The notes beneath the pieces are model-generated. The model searched no databases. It saw only the letters and a program-made list of their open reading frames with translations, and was not told the origin of the DNA. Both the position numbers and the translations under genes were made by a program. Below, piece by piece: positions 56,436-63,595 of a stretch of 64,000 nt of DNA. Every line of letters starts with the position of its first letter. Within the stretch, counting starts at the first letter, position 1. This DNA is from AV40 sp038230255 (GTDB lineage Bacteria; Verrucomicrobiota; Verrucomicrobiia; Chthoniobacterales; UBA10450), in the NCBI GenBank assembly GCA_038230255.1, contig JBBRNP010000002.1, positions 372,001 through 436,000 on the forward strand, given 5' to 3'.

Positions 56436-57343
56436 TCCCCGAAATGTTCTTTCCAAATTTTAACCGAGCGCTGAATTTCCTCGGCGGTTTTTCGCGGACT
56501 CATTTCCCAAACCCAGGCGCAATCTTTTGGCAACAGCGGCACCAGCTTGGCAAGATCGACATCTCCGCTAAACGGCGGCTGATGATCCTGGGCCGGCCAG
56601 ATGCAATCCTGCACGTGACAACCGAACGCCCGGGGACCGATTTGCCGAAGCCACTCCGCATGATCAAGAAAGGCGAGGTTTTCTTTGATCTGAATGTGTC
56701 CGAAGTCGTGCCAGTAACCGACTTGCGGCGAATTCAATTGGTCGAGCAGCACCGGCAGTTCGCGCTCGTTCGGAATTTCTTCGTAACCGCGACGGCCTTC
56801 GATGCCGAATTTCACTTTTTTCGAAGCGGCATATTGGACAATCCGCTTCAAACAATCCTTTACCCGCTCCATATGCGACGCCGAAGCGGCTTCGCGTTTC
56901 TCAACCGAGCGGATTTTTTCGCGAACATAGTCGCGGGAAAAAAGCTCACCTTTGCGAGCACGCTTAATCAACGAATCGGTCACCGATTTCATCGGGACCT
57001 CGCCGAGATGCATGACGATGAACGGCGCGCCGAGTCGCTCGGCAAAATCGATGGTCTGGAAAGTTTGTTTCACCGCGCGCTCGCGTTCCTTCCCGTAAGG
57101 GGACGAGAACTTGTAGCAATCGGGCGAAGCTTGCATCACTTCCACCGGCAAAGGGCAAAAGTTATGCAAGCTGCTGAACTTCACTTTGCCGGACTCATAC
57201 ATTTTTTGAATGCCCGGCATCAGGGAAATGCGAATGCCGTGGCCAAGCTCCACCCGATCGAAGCCAAGATCGACAATCTCGCGCAACATTTCCGCACCGT
57301 CGGTGTGGCGGCCTGAGTTCCAACAGGTCGAAAACGCAATCAC
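56432..57343 (-). CDS. sugar phosphate isomerase/epimerase-type TIM barrel
   Basis: 303 residues of the xylose-isomerase-like (AP endonuclease 2) superfamily: IAFSTCWNSGRHTDGAEMLR, LGFDRVELGHGIRISLMPGI, LGAPFIVMHLGEVPMKSVTD, KKVKFGIEGRRGYEEIPNER (metal Glu), VGYWHDFGHIQIKENLAFLD (His/Asp) and FGCHVQDCIWPAQDH. Metal-binding Glu-Asp-His residues are present. The actual reaction cannot be assigned. Coupled by ATGA to the flippase-like gene. Confidence 0.85.
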   Translation of the reverse strand: MIAFSTCWNSGRHTDGAEMLREIVDLGFDRVELGHGIRISLMPGIQKMYESGKVKFSSLHNFCPLPVEVMQASPDCYKFSSPYGKERERAVKQTFQTIDFAERLGAPFIVMHLGEVPMKSVTDSLIKRARKGELFSRDYVREKIRSVEKREAASASHMERVKDCLKRIVQYAASKKVKFGIEGRRGYEEIPNERELPVLLDQLNSPQVGYWHDFGHIQIKENLAFLDHAEWLRQIGPRAFGCHVQDCIWPAQDHQPPFSGDVDLAKLVPLLPKDCAWVWEMSPRKTAEEIQRSVKIWKEHFGE

Positions 57344-57344
57344 G

Positions 57345-58643
57345 TTAAATCGTGGCGGCGACTGGAGGCGCCGGTGTTTCGGCCGTTTCTAATTCGCCGA
57401 CCAACGGTTCGCAACATTGTTTCCGAACCCGAGCCAGAATCAATAGCGTGATTGTTCCGTACGAGACGGCGGCGATGGCCAACGCGGTTGGCATTCCGAT
57501 CCAATCAGACAAGCTCGTTACGCCGAGTCCAGCGATGGGCATGATCCCGACGAAGCTCAACATGAACACGGCGGAGACGCGGCCGCGCAAATAATCCGGA
57601 GCGCGTTCCTGCACGATGGTGCTGGCGAGACCAAAGTTTGTCGCCAGACCGAGCGAGTTTACGATCAACAACGCCATCGCGACATAAAAACTGGGCACCC
57701 GCGACAAGCCAATCACCACAAAAGTGACCGCGATTGCGCAAATCATCATCAGCCAAATGCGTTTCTCCCTCGGCAACCTGATCAGAAAAAGTGAGCCCAC
57801 CACTGCGCCCACTGCGGAAGCGCCCATCAAGGTGCCAAGTTTGTCCGCGCCTAATCCGAGCACGAGCTTTACGTAAAGCGGCATCATCACCGTAATGATC
57901 GGGAAGATACAAACAGCTTGGGTCGCGATCAGCATCACCATCGCAAGGCTCGGCTTGTCCTTGGCGACGTAACGAAAACCGTCCTTGATTCCACTGGCTC
58001 GTTTCTCTTCCTCTTCGACTGAGCCTTTGAGTCGCGGCGGCAGCGAAAGAATCGCAATGATTAACGCCACGAAAGATAAAGCGTTCGCAAAAAACGCAGA
58101 GGCTATTCCAAAAACCGAAACCAAATAACCACCAACAGCAGGACCAACAACCCGCGAGCCATGAAACACCGAGCGATCGATTGAGATGGCGCTCTGAATT
58201 TCCTCGCGCTTGACCAGTTCCGGCACCAACGCCGAAAGAGTCGGCATTTCAAAAGAGTTTGAGATGCCGAGAATGGCTGCGAAAACAAAAATGTGCCAGA
58301 TCTGGATTTTTCCGCTCCAAATCAAAAGCCCGATCGAAATAGCGAGCGCGATCTGGACGTATTGAGTGATCAGGAGAATTTTGCGCTTATCGAATTTGTC
58401 GGCAGCTGCTCCACCGACCATTGTGAGCGCAAGCATCGGCAATCCGGCGCAGAGATTTACCAGTCCGAGCATGAAAGCTGATGTTGTGAGCGTGGTCATC
58501 ACCCAGCCTTGGGTCATCACTTGCATCCACGTTCCCGTGTCCGAAATCGCAGAACCGATGATGTAACGGCGGAATGGACCCGGCCGCAAAACGCGCAGGG
58601 CATTGCGTGTCGTCAATTTCACTTCGCCGCTCATGGCCAACAC
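57345..58643 (-). CDS. MFS transporter (EntS/DHA3-like)
   Basis: 432 residues with about twelve membrane segments. Marks: FRRYIIGSAISDTGTWMQVM, VGGAAADKFDKRKILLITQY, FEMPTLSALVPELVKREEIQ, SAISIDRSVFHGSRVVGPAV and GTLMGASAVGAVVGSLFLIR. These match the TMS/EntS group of drug or siderophore exporters. The ATG at 58634 is an alternative start three codons downstream. It is followed at once by the TIM-barrel gene. Confidence 0.88.
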   Translation of the reverse strand: MLAMSGEVKLTTRNALRVLRPGPFRRYIIGSAISDTGTWMQVMTQGWVMTTLTTSAFMLGLVNLCAGLPMLALTMVGGAAADKFDKRKILLITQYVQIALAISIGLLIWSGKIQIWHIFVFAAILGISNSFEMPTLSALVPELVKREEIQSAISIDRSVFHGSRVVGPAVGGYLVSVFGIASAFFANALSFVALIIAILSLPPRLKGSVEEEEKRASGIKDGFRYVAKDKPSLAMVMLIATQAVCIFPIITVMMPLYVKLVLGLGADKLGTLMGASAVGAVVGSLFLIRLPREKRIWLMMICAIAVTFVVIGLSRVPSFYVAMALLIVNSLGLATNFGLASTIVQERAPDYLRGRVSAVFMLSFVGIMPIAGLGVTSLSDWIGMPTALAIAAVSYGTITLLILARVRKQCCEPLVGELETAETPAPPVAATI

Positions 58644-58679
58644 TCATCGTTGTAGCGGCGTTTGTGTCAAACGCGTAGC

Positions 58680-58793
58680 TTGTCATCCCGAGCGCAAGCG
58701 AGGGATCTCCCACAAGCTCCTTTGGTCACACACTTGTAGCTTGTGTGCTCGAGACTCCGACTGTGAGATTCCTCTCTCCGTTCGGAATGACAA
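58680..58793. mobile_element. MITE-like element, short type, copy 2
   Basis: Termini ttgtcatcccga / tcggaatgacaa, perfect at 10 of 12 positions. It shares its left third with 52622-52733, while the middle carries a separate stem (cacacttgtagcttgtgtg). Confidence 0.8.
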
Positions 58794-58836
58794 TCAGGCG
58801 CAATTGCTCCTGCTCTCACGCTCCTTATCTTGAACG

Positions 58837-59205
58837 ATGCGCATTGACAAGTTCACCCAGAAAATGCAGGAAGCGCTCCAAGCGGCGCAGGACGTCGCTT
58901 CGCAATTCAATCATCAGGAAATCAGCAACGAGCATTTTCTCTCCGCGCTACTCGACCAAAGCGATGGAATAGCTAAGCCGCGCCTCGAGCAACAAAAGAT
59001 CACGCTCGATCTTTCCGATTCAGCCAAGGCGCTGCTTGCGCGCGAAGGTTACGATCTGGTTTACGGCGCGCGCCCGCTCCGCCACACCATTCAAAAAGAA
59101 ATTCTCGACCCGCTCTCGATCGACATCCTCGAAGGCAAAGTCCGCGAAGGCCACACCGTCAAGGTCGATGCGAAAAATGGTGCGCTTGAATTTCGCGAAA
59201 AGTGA
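58837..59205 (+). CDS. miniature ClpB remnant (N-domain start joined to C-terminal end)
   Basis: 122 residues in one open frame. Residues 1-48 (RIDKFTQKMQEALQAAQDVA.. NEHFLSALLDQSDGIAKP) are the beginning of a ClpB/Hsp100 N-domain. From 49 on (RLEQQKITLDLSDSAKALLA, EGYDLVYGARPLRHTIQKEI, LDPLSIDILEGKVREGHTVK) it is the end of the ClpB second AAA+ module (D2 small domain). About 730 residues, including both ATPase sites and the middle domain, are missing. The join is exactly in frame. It cannot be a disaggregase. It is either a deletion remnant, an assembly collapse, or a retained adaptor-like fragment. Confidence 0.88.
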   Translation: MRIDKFTQKMQEALQAAQDVASQFNHQEISNEHFLSALLDQSDGIAKPRLEQQKITLDLSDSAKALLAREGYDLVYGARPLRHTIQKEILDPLSIDILEGKVREGHTVKVDAKNGALEFREK

Positions 59206-59302
59206 TCGCGGAGAGGCGGGTCGATTTCGTGTGACCTAGCAAACTTTCTTTTCGGGGTTTGGTGTTTGGCCCACGCGATTGCGCTGTTAGTCTCCCACTT
59301 CA

Positions 59303-59746
59303 ATGATCAAGTTGCTCGCGATATTCTTCGCGTTCGGGGCAACCATGTGCGCTCTGACTATAGTGCTTCTTCTTTTCCCTGGAACCGAGCTGGATTCGCT
59401 TTGGCGTTTCAATCCCGAGGGCCACTTGGGTCTTCAATCACTTGGAAAGGCGGCGATCGCGCTGATGTTCGGCGTCGGAGCTGGGTGTGCTTTCGCAGCG
59501 ATAGGGCTATGGCGAAGCGCCGTGTGGGGAATACGAATCGCGTTGATCATCCTCTCGCTCAACATCATTGGCGATCTATTGAACGCTCTACTGCGTCACG
59601 ATTACCGCGCGCTGATCGGGTTGCCCATCGGCGGCGCGATGATCTTATATTTGTCCAGATATCGAAAGCCTGATAGTTCATCTCCGAATGAACACATCGC
59701 AGATTCTATCAACGCTGGGTCTCCTTCTGATCGCAACGACACTTGA
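59303..59746 (+). CDS. small integral membrane protein
   Basis: 147 residues with four hydrophobic segments (LLAIFFAFGATMCALTIVLL; AAIALMFGVGAGCAFAAIGL; GIRIALIILSLNIIGDLLNA; GLPIGGAMILYLSRY) and a polar C-terminus. No family recognised with certainty. It overlaps the next membrane-protein gene by 59 bases in another frame, so the two are probably expressed together. Confidence 0.65.
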   Translation: MIKLLAIFFAFGATMCALTIVLLLFPGTELDSLWRFNPEGHLGLQSLGKAAIALMFGVGAGCAFAAIGLWRSAVWGIRIALIILSLNIIGDLLNALLRHDYRALIGLPIGGAMILYLSRYRKPDSSSPNEHIADSINAGSPSDRNDT

Positions 59747-60044
59747 AGTAAGCGGAGATGCGGTTGTGCGAATAGCGATTTACAACCATCTGGGGCCGGC
59801 CCGGGTGGGCCTTATGCTGGCCGGTTCTGTTCTCCTATTTGGCTACGGGTTTTCTCTTAACCTAGCACCCGTGGAGTTCAGGCAGGTTGTCGGACTTTAT
59901 ATCGCCACCCTGTTCGTCGTCTGGCAGGTCATCAACTTTATCGTTTTTCGGACGTTACCGAATCTGCCCATCGTGCTCGGAGGAATGCTCATCATCGCGG
60001 GTGGGTTAATTGTTACGTTCTGGAAACCCAGTTATTCAACGTGA
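59688..60044 (+). CDS. small four-helix membrane protein, SMR/EamA-like
   Basis: 118 residues with four membrane segments: LSTLGLLLIATTLEVSGDAV, RVGLMLAGSVLLFGYGFSLN, VVGLYIATLFVVWQVINFIV and PIVLGGMLIIAGGLIVTFW. The E-V-x-G-D in the first helix recalls the membrane Glu of small multidrug-resistance proteins (EmrE), but other SMR motifs are weak. It may act as a heteromer with the preceding protein. Confidence 0.65.
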   Translation: MNTSQILSTLGLLLIATTLEVSGDAVVRIAIYNHLGPARVGLMLAGSVLLFGYGFSLNLAPVEFRQVVGLYIATLFVVWQVINFIVFRTLPNLPIVLGGMLIIAGGLIVTFWKPSYST

Positions 60045-60119
60045 AACGGACCGCGAGCTGAAGAGTCTTACCCGGTCTAGTTAACTCGGTGCTTGAGAAC
60101 AAGCACGGCTACAATGTCG

Positions 60120-60180
60120 TGGAGGGACACGCGCCGTCGTGTCCCATTAATCAAGGGCGCCGACAGCGCGGCGCCCTCCA
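60120..60180. repeat. palindromic element, tggaggg type, copy 2
   Basis: Ends tggaggga / gccctcca; right half identical to that of 49753-49813 (gcgccgacagcgcggcgccc). The remaining bases 60045-60249 hold no gene I can support. Confidence 0.8.
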
Positions 60181-60249
60181 AAGTTTAGGCAGCAGCCATC
60201 ACTTGCTTGAACCCGCCTTCGCCAAGGCTACGGCGTGGCAGGCGCGCGT

Positions 60250-61368
60250 TTACACCATGACGCTTTTGAAAGCGTTGAGGAAACTCTCCATCTCAGATTT
60301 TTTCCCAATCGTTAACCGCATGTGATTCGGGTAGGCCGGAAATAAACGGCCGACGGCGACATTTTTGTCTTTCATCGCTTTGATGATCGGTACGACCGGT
60401 TTTTTGCAGTCGAACATGATGAAGTTTGCTTGCGACGGAATTAGTTTGTAGCCCATCTTGTCGATCTCGGCCGTGGTGAAGTTTTTCGCTTCGCTGTTCA
60501 TCTTCTTTCCGTTTGGGACCTGACTGTCGTCGTCCAGGCTCGCGCTCGCCGCGGCCAGGGCCATGACATTGACGCTGTCGAACATTTGAAACGGATGCAT
60601 CCGTTTGATCGTGTCCGGTTGCGCGACGCAATAACCGCAGCGTAATCCGGCCATGCCGTAAATTTTTGAGAACGTGCGCGCGACCATCAGGTTCGGATGA
60701 TCTTTCACCAGCGGGATCACGCTCTCGTAATCCGGGCTGTCGGCGTAATGAAAATAGGCTTCATCGACGAGAATCATTGTCTCCGGTGAAGTCTTCGCGA
60801 TGAAATCGCGCAGATCGTTCTTCGGAGTGATGCTCGCGGTCGGATTGTTCGGATTGCAGATGTAAATCAAACCTTTCTGCGCGGCCTCGCCCATTTTCGC
60901 GAGATCGTGATGGAAATCCGCAGTCAGCGGAACTTTCACGACTTCGGCGCCGTTCGCTTTCGAGTATTCGAGGATCGATTCAAATGTCGGATCGGCGGCG
61001 ATCAACTTTCCTTGAGTCGGTCCGGTAAAAGTCTCGGCGCAGATCTTCAAGATTTCGCCGGAACCGTCGCCAAGCGCGATTTGCTCGCGGCTGATGCCGT
61101 TGATCTTCGCGATCTTCTCGATCAAGACGTCGTTCGCCTCGTCCGGATAACGGCAGCAGACATCGAATGAACCGTTCATTGCTTCATGCGCTTTCGCCGA
61201 TGGTCCGTAGGGATTTTCGTTCGCGCTCAGGCGCACGATTCCGGTAGATGTCGATGCTTTTGGCGGCTGGGCGGCGGCGATTGTAAATCGCGGCCGGACA
61301 ATTGCGGCGGCGGCGCCAACGCCTAACAGATGAGCAAATTTACGACGAGAGATTGAGAGTGTGTTCAT
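60250..61368 (-). CDS. Tat-exported class I/II aminotransferase (HisC-like)
   Basis: 372 residues. The N-terminus SISRRKFAHLLGVGAAAAIV is a twin-arginine signal (S-R-R-K-F) with cleavage near AAAQ-PP. The body is a fold-type I PLP enzyme of the histidinol-phosphate aminotransferase group: IVRLSANENPYGPSAKAHEA, GDGSGEILKICAETF, LIYICNPNNPTASITPKNDL, ILVDEAYFHYAD and the PLP lysine K235 in RTFSKIYGMAGLRCGYCVAQ. HisC enzymes act in the cytoplasm, so export implies another periplasmic role. No hisB or other his genes are nearby. Confidence 0.9.
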   Translation of the reverse strand: MNTLSISRRKFAHLLGVGAAAAIVRPRFTIAAAQPPKASTSTGIVRLSANENPYGPSAKAHEAMNGSFDVCCRYPDEANDVLIEKIAKINGISREQIALGDGSGEILKICAETFTGPTQGKLIAADPTFESILEYSKANGAEVVKVPLTADFHHDLAKMGEAAQKGLIYICNPNNPTASITPKNDLRDFIAKTSPETMILVDEAYFHYADSPDYESVIPLVKDHPNLMVARTFSKIYGMAGLRCGYCVAQPDTIKRMHPFQMFDSVNVMALAAASASLDDDSQVPNGKKMNSEAKNFTTAEIDKMGYKLIPSQANFIMFDCKKPVVPIIKAMKDKNVAVGRLFPAYPNHMRLTIGKKSEMESFLNAFKSVMV

Positions 61369-61455
61369 AGGAAGCTCCTCAAAATTGATTTTCAGCCTGA
61401 TGTGGCGCGAACGCGAGCGTGAAATTTCGAGGACGTTGCAAAGGCGGGTGCCTAT

Positions 61456-61636
61456 CTGTCATGTCGAGCGGCAACGTGACGTTGCATCCATTTGACAGCG
61501 GCCAGCCGCCACATTGATAGCCTGCCCTGAGCGAGCGGAGCGAGTCGAACGGGAGACATCTCAAGATATTTCTGAAACGAACCGCTGCATCCACGGAAAT
61601 AGTTAGAGATTTCTCCACTTCGGTCGAAATGACAAA
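61456..61636. mobile_element. MITE-like element, long type, copy 2
   Basis: Starts ctgtcatgtcgagcggcaac and ends ggtcgaaatgacaaa. About 80 percent like 63389-63569 over its whole length. It fills the gap between the aminotransferase and mtfA. Confidence 0.82.
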
Positions 61637-61662
61637 GCGAGCAATGAGCGTTTAGTTCTTCC

Positions 61663-62466
61663 GTGATCATCGGTTTCCTCAAAGAACGACAGCGGAAACG
61701 ATTGAAGGCGCGGCCCTTTCCGAATGAGTGGCTCAAGATGATTAAGAGCGGGGTCGCGTTTTTTGTCCGGCTCTCGGCTGCGGACCAAGCCGAGCTTCTT
61801 GATCACATTCAGGTGTTCATCGCGGAAAAACGCTTCGAAGGTTGCGCTGGACTGGAAATCAATCACGAAATTCTGGTGACGATCGCAGCGCAGGCTTGTC
61901 TTCTTCTGTTGCGCCGGAAAACGGATTACTTTCCGCGGCTGCTCACGATTCTCGTTTATCCATCGACCTATCTGGTAGACGAACAACGTCCTGTCGAAGG
62001 TCCGGTTTGGGAGGAGGGAAAAATGTTTCGACTGGGCGAGACTGGTCGCACGATGGGATCAATGGTGCTCGCCTGGGACGCGGTGAAATCCGGCGCGGCC
62101 GACCCGTCCGACGGCAAGAATGTTGTCCTGCACGAGTTCGCTCACCAACTGGACTACGAGAATTTGGCCGCCGACGGCGCGCCGGAACTGGCGACACGCG
62201 AACAACAAAAGTCGTGGCGTGAGGTGATGAGGACCGAGTTCGCGTCGCTTCGCGCGGCTGACGACACCGGAATTCCGACTCTGCTCGACACTTACGGCGC
62301 CACGAATCCGGCGGAGTTTTTTGCCGTATCGGTCGAGGCTTTTTTTGAGCGACCATCCGCGCTGCGTTCCCGTCACCCAAAAATGTACGCAGAGCTACAG
62401 CGTTATTTTAACCAAAACCCGATCGAGTATTCGGCCGAGCGCAGTATCTGTGGCGATAACCATTGA
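61663..62466 (+). CDS. mtfA: MtfA-family zinc peptidase
   Basis: 267 residues from GTG. MtfA is a cytosolic M90-type aminopeptidase that in enterobacteria titrates the Mlc repressor. Marks: RPFPNEWLKMIKSGVAFFVR, FEGCAGLEINHEILVTIAAQ, ILVYPSTYLVDEQRPVEG, the metal site LHEFAHQLDYE (His157, Glu158, His161) and TNPAEFFAVSVEAFFERPSA (third ligand Glu). Full length, all ligands present. The next gene begins 35 bases on. Confidence 0.93.
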   Translation: MIIGFLKERQRKRLKARPFPNEWLKMIKSGVAFFVRLSAADQAELLDHIQVFIAEKRFEGCAGLEINHEILVTIAAQACLLLLRRKTDYFPRLLTILVYPSTYLVDEQRPVEGPVWEEGKMFRLGETGRTMGSMVLAWDAVKSGAADPSDGKNVVLHEFAHQLDYENLAADGAPELATREQQKSWREVMRTEFASLRAADDTGIPTLLDTYGATNPAEFFAVSVEAFFERPSALRSRHPKMYAELQRYFNQNPIEYSAERSICGDNH

Positions 62467-62501
62467 ACAATTTCGCCACGGCGTCTGTCAGATCAGGCAC
62501 C

Positions 62502-62825
62502 ATGGTTAAAATTATCGGAACAGCAGTTGTAGCGGCCGCGATGCTCATGACGTCAGTCGCGTACGCGAAAGACAAATCAGGCGACATGGCGTGTTGCGCC
62601 AAGAACGCGTCGAACCAGAAATCGTGCGCCAATCTTGCGAGTCTGAATCTGACCGCGGATCAGAAGAGCAAAATCGAAACGTGGCAATCGGAATGCATGA
62701 AAGGCGGTTGCACGAAAGAAAGCCGGCAAGCGTTTCTAAAGAAAGCGCAAGGCATTCTGTCAGCCGATCAATACGCAAAGTTGAAAGCCGAGTGCAGTAA
62801 ATCGGCGAAGAAAACCGAAGCGTAA
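62502..62825 (+). CDS. small secreted Cys-containing helical protein, copy 1
   Basis: 107 residues from ATG 62502. The signal peptide IIGTAVVAAAMLMTSVAYA is followed by a Cys-Cys pair (MACCAKNAS), then ANLASLNLTADQKSKIETWQ, CMKGGCTKESRQAFLKKAQG and ILSADQYAKLKAECSK. The LTADQ and L-S-A-D-Q-x-A-K-L elements recall the Spy/CpxP LTxxQ pattern of periplasmic chaperone-like or metal-sensing proteins. Paralogous to the next gene. Function unknown. Confidence 0.75.
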   Translation: MVKIIGTAVVAAAMLMTSVAYAKDKSGDMACCAKNASNQKSCANLASLNLTADQKSKIETWQSECMKGGCTKESRQAFLKKAQGILSADQYAKLKAECSKSAKKTEA

Positions 62826-62827
62826 TC

Positions 62828-62887
62828 ACCCTCACCTCAATCCTCTCCCTGGTAGGGAGAGGAAGTCGCGAAGCGGCAGGTGAGGGT
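62828..62887. repeat. palindromic element between the two paralogues
   Basis: Ends accctcacct / aggtgagggt with inner hairpin cctctccct-ggt-agggagagg. A typical intergenic palindrome; it may also act as a terminator or attenuator. Confidence 0.75.
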
Positions 62888-62953
62888 CGAGTCAGTGAAT
62901 CGCGTCGCAAATCTTTGAACGACACGGCGTAAGCCAGTGTCTTACGTTGCACT

Positions 62954-63274
62954 ATGACCAAATTCATTGCGTTAGTAGTGGCGGGAATGTTTGCAGCGGG
63001 CACGCTGTTCGCGGGAGAACACGGCGAGTGCACCAAGAAAGTCGGAAACACAGCGAAACCGGCGTGCACGGTTTCAATGGCTAGTCTCAACCTGACGGCT
63101 GATCAAAAGACCAAGATGGACGCGGCCATGGCCGAACATCAAAAGGCCGGCTGCTCGGAAGCGAGCGAAGCCAAGTACATGCAGGAGGCGAAAACCATCC
63201 TGAACAAAGATCAGTTCGCCAAGTTCAAGATGGAGTGCAAAGGCGAGAAAGACAAAGCCAAGACCGAGACATAA
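62954..63274 (+). CDS. small secreted Cys-containing helical protein, copy 2
   Basis: 106 residues: signal peptide FIALVVAGMFAAGTLFAGEH, then ACTVSMASLNLTADQKTKMD, AGCSEASEAKYMQEAKTILN and KDQFAKFKMECKGE. It aligns throughout with the preceding gene (xMASLNLTADQK, CxxxS/x..F..K/EAxxIL..DQxAKxKxEC), keeping the later cysteines but losing the adjacent Cys-Cys near the N-terminus. A tandem duplication followed by divergence. Predicted periplasmic; function unknown. Confidence 0.75.
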   Translation: MTKFIALVVAGMFAAGTLFAGEHGECTKKVGNTAKPACTVSMASLNLTADQKTKMDAAMAEHQKAGCSEASEAKYMQEAKTILNKDQFAKFKMECKGEKDKAKTET

Positions 63275-63280
63275 TCGAAT

Positions 63281-63336
63281 TGTAGCCGCTTCGCTGTGCG
63301 AAGCGTCTTGTCGCCGCCCAGAGGGCGACGGCTACA
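63281..63336. repeat. palindromic element, tgtagccg type
   Basis: Ends tgtagccg / cggctaca, with two internal hairpins (cgcttcg..cgaagcg; tcgccg..cgacgg). Related to 51779-51847. Nothing else is supported in 63337-63388. Confidence 0.75.
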
Positions 63337-63388
63337 GAATTTGAAAATCGCGTTCGCTTCATGGCGAACGCGATTTTTTTTGTACCCT

Positions 63389-63569
63389 ATGTCATGTCGA
63401 GCGGCAACGTGACGTTGCATCCATTTAACAGCGGTGCAGCCGCCATATTGAGAGCCTGCCCTGAGCGAGCGCAGCGAGTCGAACGGGAGACATCTCTAAA
63501 TATTTCTGAGATCAGCAGTCGTCATGTACTGAAATAGCAAGATTCCTCCACGTCGGTCGGAATGACAAA
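63389..63569. mobile_element. MITE-like element, long type, copy 3
   Basis: Starts atgtcatgtcgagcggcaac and ends ggtcggaatgacaaa. Same orientation and nearly same sequence as 61456-61636. Confidence 0.82.
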
Positions 63570-63595
63570 GAAGGACAAGGCGACGCTATATCCCC

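Noticed and set aside
56444..57316. 290-codon plus-strand frame opposite the TIM-barrel gene
   Set aside because: The minus-strand protein has conserved metal-site motifs and ATGA coupling; the plus frame has none.
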